Below the pieces are notes generated by a model. The model was not told the origin of the DNA, made no database searches, and was given only the letters and a program-made list of their open reading frames with translations. DNA of 64,000 bases from positions 77,749,801-77,813,800 of the forward strand of contig NC_052017.1 of NCBI RefSeq assembly GCF_015832195.1, written 5' to 3'. Shown here in pieces: positions 62,209 to 64,000 of the stretch. The stretch comes from Motacilla alba alba (Eukaryota > Chordata > Aves > Passeriformes > Motacillidae). The first letter of the stretch is position 1, and each line of letters begins with the position of its first letter. The position numbers and the translations under genes were made by a program.

Positions 62209-64000
62209 TAAAGGTAAAATGAATAATGGAGTTTTTCCACCACAACTTAATGACTGGGAGGGGAAAGGGGCTGGACTTCAAAACACAAAGGCACAGTTGT
62301 GCATTCCTCTCCCTAAGCCAATATGTTGAAGTGAATGCATCTTCATTTAAGATCTGCAAACAAAAGGCCCCATACAGCACACAGGACATACAGTGAGATT
62401 TCAGCTAACATACATCTACAGTGCACATACAGATGCTGGCAGGGTTAATCTCATCATATACAGCCATGGGATCCTAGATCTATTTTGGATGTATCTTCAA
62501 TTATGGATGTATGCAGCAACCAGTTTTGTTTTCTTTTTCAGTTTCCAAGAATCAATTTCCTCAATGGATAACTAGCTGATCACATGCAAAAGCCAGTAAT
62601 TAAATTCAGTCATCAATAAGTCTTCAGTGTTAGTACAACTATCCAAATTTTTAATATTTTTCTGCTTCTAAACTACCAAGAAAATCCAATTACCTTGAAA
62701 ATTTAACCTATTAAATACTCCTTTGACAGTGAGTGCACTGTATTCAATCACAATTTTTTTCCTGGTTAAAACCAGAATTGTATTCAGAGCCTACACAAAA
62801 CAGCTTTTTCACATTTAATAATTACTTAATAATGAATTTTATGTCTTTGGAATTTTAAGTTTTGAAACCTCTAATATCTAAGTTAAGTAAATAATATGGG
62901 GAGGAAAGCTTTCTTTGTATTTCACTAAAGAAAATACATTCTAAATTCAACTCTGCATTCTGCATCTGTACCATAAACCTGATGTAAGCATATTTAGACC
63001 CCAATAAAAATGCTACAGTGCAACAGTTCCTCACTGTATCATGATACTAATGAATAACACATTATCTTCAGCAGAGAAAAAGAGAAACTAATTTTTCATT
63101 GACAGATTTTTTGCAATAATTTCTCACAAAGTGATTTTATATTAATTGTAATATCAGAGAATATCAAAATTTTGCCTGTATGGATCCCCTCAGTTATTCT
63201 CTTAAATTAAGAAGATTTATTACTTAGCAGTTTGAAACTGTTGCTTATTGATCCATGAGTGAAAATACATAGAAAAGTAAGATTTAAACTTTTTTTGGGG
63301 GGTTTATTGAGAAAATACCATTCAAGTAAAATTAATACACAGCGTAATATCATATTCAAGGTCTCTGCATTTAATTTTTGAACTTGCTAAAATAGTGTTA
63401 TTATTTGAAACATTTAGATGTCATGGAGAGTGACTTTGATTTGAAAATAAACAAAAAGAGTATCTTAAGGTGCCCAAGTTTATAAGTAAGCACACATTCT
63501 ATTATACTGGTGTCCCACAATCTTTGAGTTGCTTCCCAATTTAATGTAAAGAAAATAGCTGGCATTAATAATTTAAGGTTTTTAAAGTATTCATTCTTAA
63601 GAGTTGTTTCTGAACTAAATGAAGTGGCAGTAATATTATCATAATGCATTTAAACCAAATGAAGGTGCCTTACATTTACCTAATTAAGAGTAATAGATTC
63701 AACATTCAGTTTAATCCTAAATCATATGGTACTATGCAAATAAGTCTCCCCTTCTTCTGCCTTTGACTGAGTCCTTCAAAAGAAACATTTGGCCTCAGAT
63801 TTTAACAAGAACACCTAAATCTTCACAGTCAACTTGATACTTCATTTTTCAGAAAGAAATTCCCATATCCTCTCTTCCACTTCCCTCCAATGGAATCTTC
63901 ACAAGGAATGACACTAGGCACCCAAAAATGCTGCTGCTCCCCTTCCTCTGCTCTCCAAAGTCTACTTGCCATGTTTGCTGATAAGTAATTTGCTCACAAC
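62209..64000. other. AT-rich unique non-coding DNA
   Basis: No gene, RNA or transposon recognised up to the window end. Frames of 60-82 codons on both strands show no domain. Confidence 0.65.

Overview
This window reads as non-coding nuclear DNA from a bird. The main evidence is the repeat content. There are at least six clear fragments of CR1, the dominant avian LINE, several with its short ATTCTATG-type 3' tail. There are also four LTR remnants of endogenous retroviruses of types I associate with bird genomes. I saw no mammalian-type SINE or L1. I counted six 60-base lines spread across the window and they were 37.5% GC, with only 2 CpGs in 360 bases. A songbird is plausible from the LTR types, but that is a guess from memory.

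I found no supportable protein-coding exon, tRNA, rRNA, small RNA gene or CpG island on either strand. The longest open frames (about 120-170 codons) are what chance gives in 64 kb. Several of them begin only at TTG or GTG, and others lie on the wrong strand of a CR1 or LTR. Together this suggests a large intron or an intergenic desert. The sequence alone does not say which.

Layout: (1) 1-3.6 kb: unique DNA, then the longest CR1 fragment (minus strand, about 1.07 kb, decayed reverse transcriptase), a GC-richer patch and an AT-rich patch. (2) 3.6-12.8 kb: unique DNA with scattered homopolymers. (3) 12.8-25.6 kb: the most repeat-rich part. It holds a minus-strand partial LTR, a C-rich tract able to form a G-quadruplex, an old CR1 fragment, a complete solo LTR with a 6-bp target duplication, a minus-strand relative of that LTR with a 41-bp near-perfect palindrome inside it, and a G21 run. 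(4) 25.6-35.5 kb: unique DNA with a small CpG cluster and a CR1 piece lacking its 3' end. (5) 35.67-36.41 kb: a second complete solo LTR of another family, also with a 6-bp duplication. (6) 36.4-61 kb: unique DNA with a short doubtful CR1 piece, a plus-strand CR1 3' end, an A50 tract and a (TG)12 microsatellite. (7) 61.1-62.2 kb: two CR1 3' ends in opposite orientation. (8) 62.2-64 kb: AT-rich unique DNA.

There are no genes to relate to one another. The biology visible here is retrotransposon decay plus a few local DNA-structure signals: the palindrome, the G-quadruplex candidate, the long homopolymers and the CpG cluster. I see no sign of a previously undescribed gene system.
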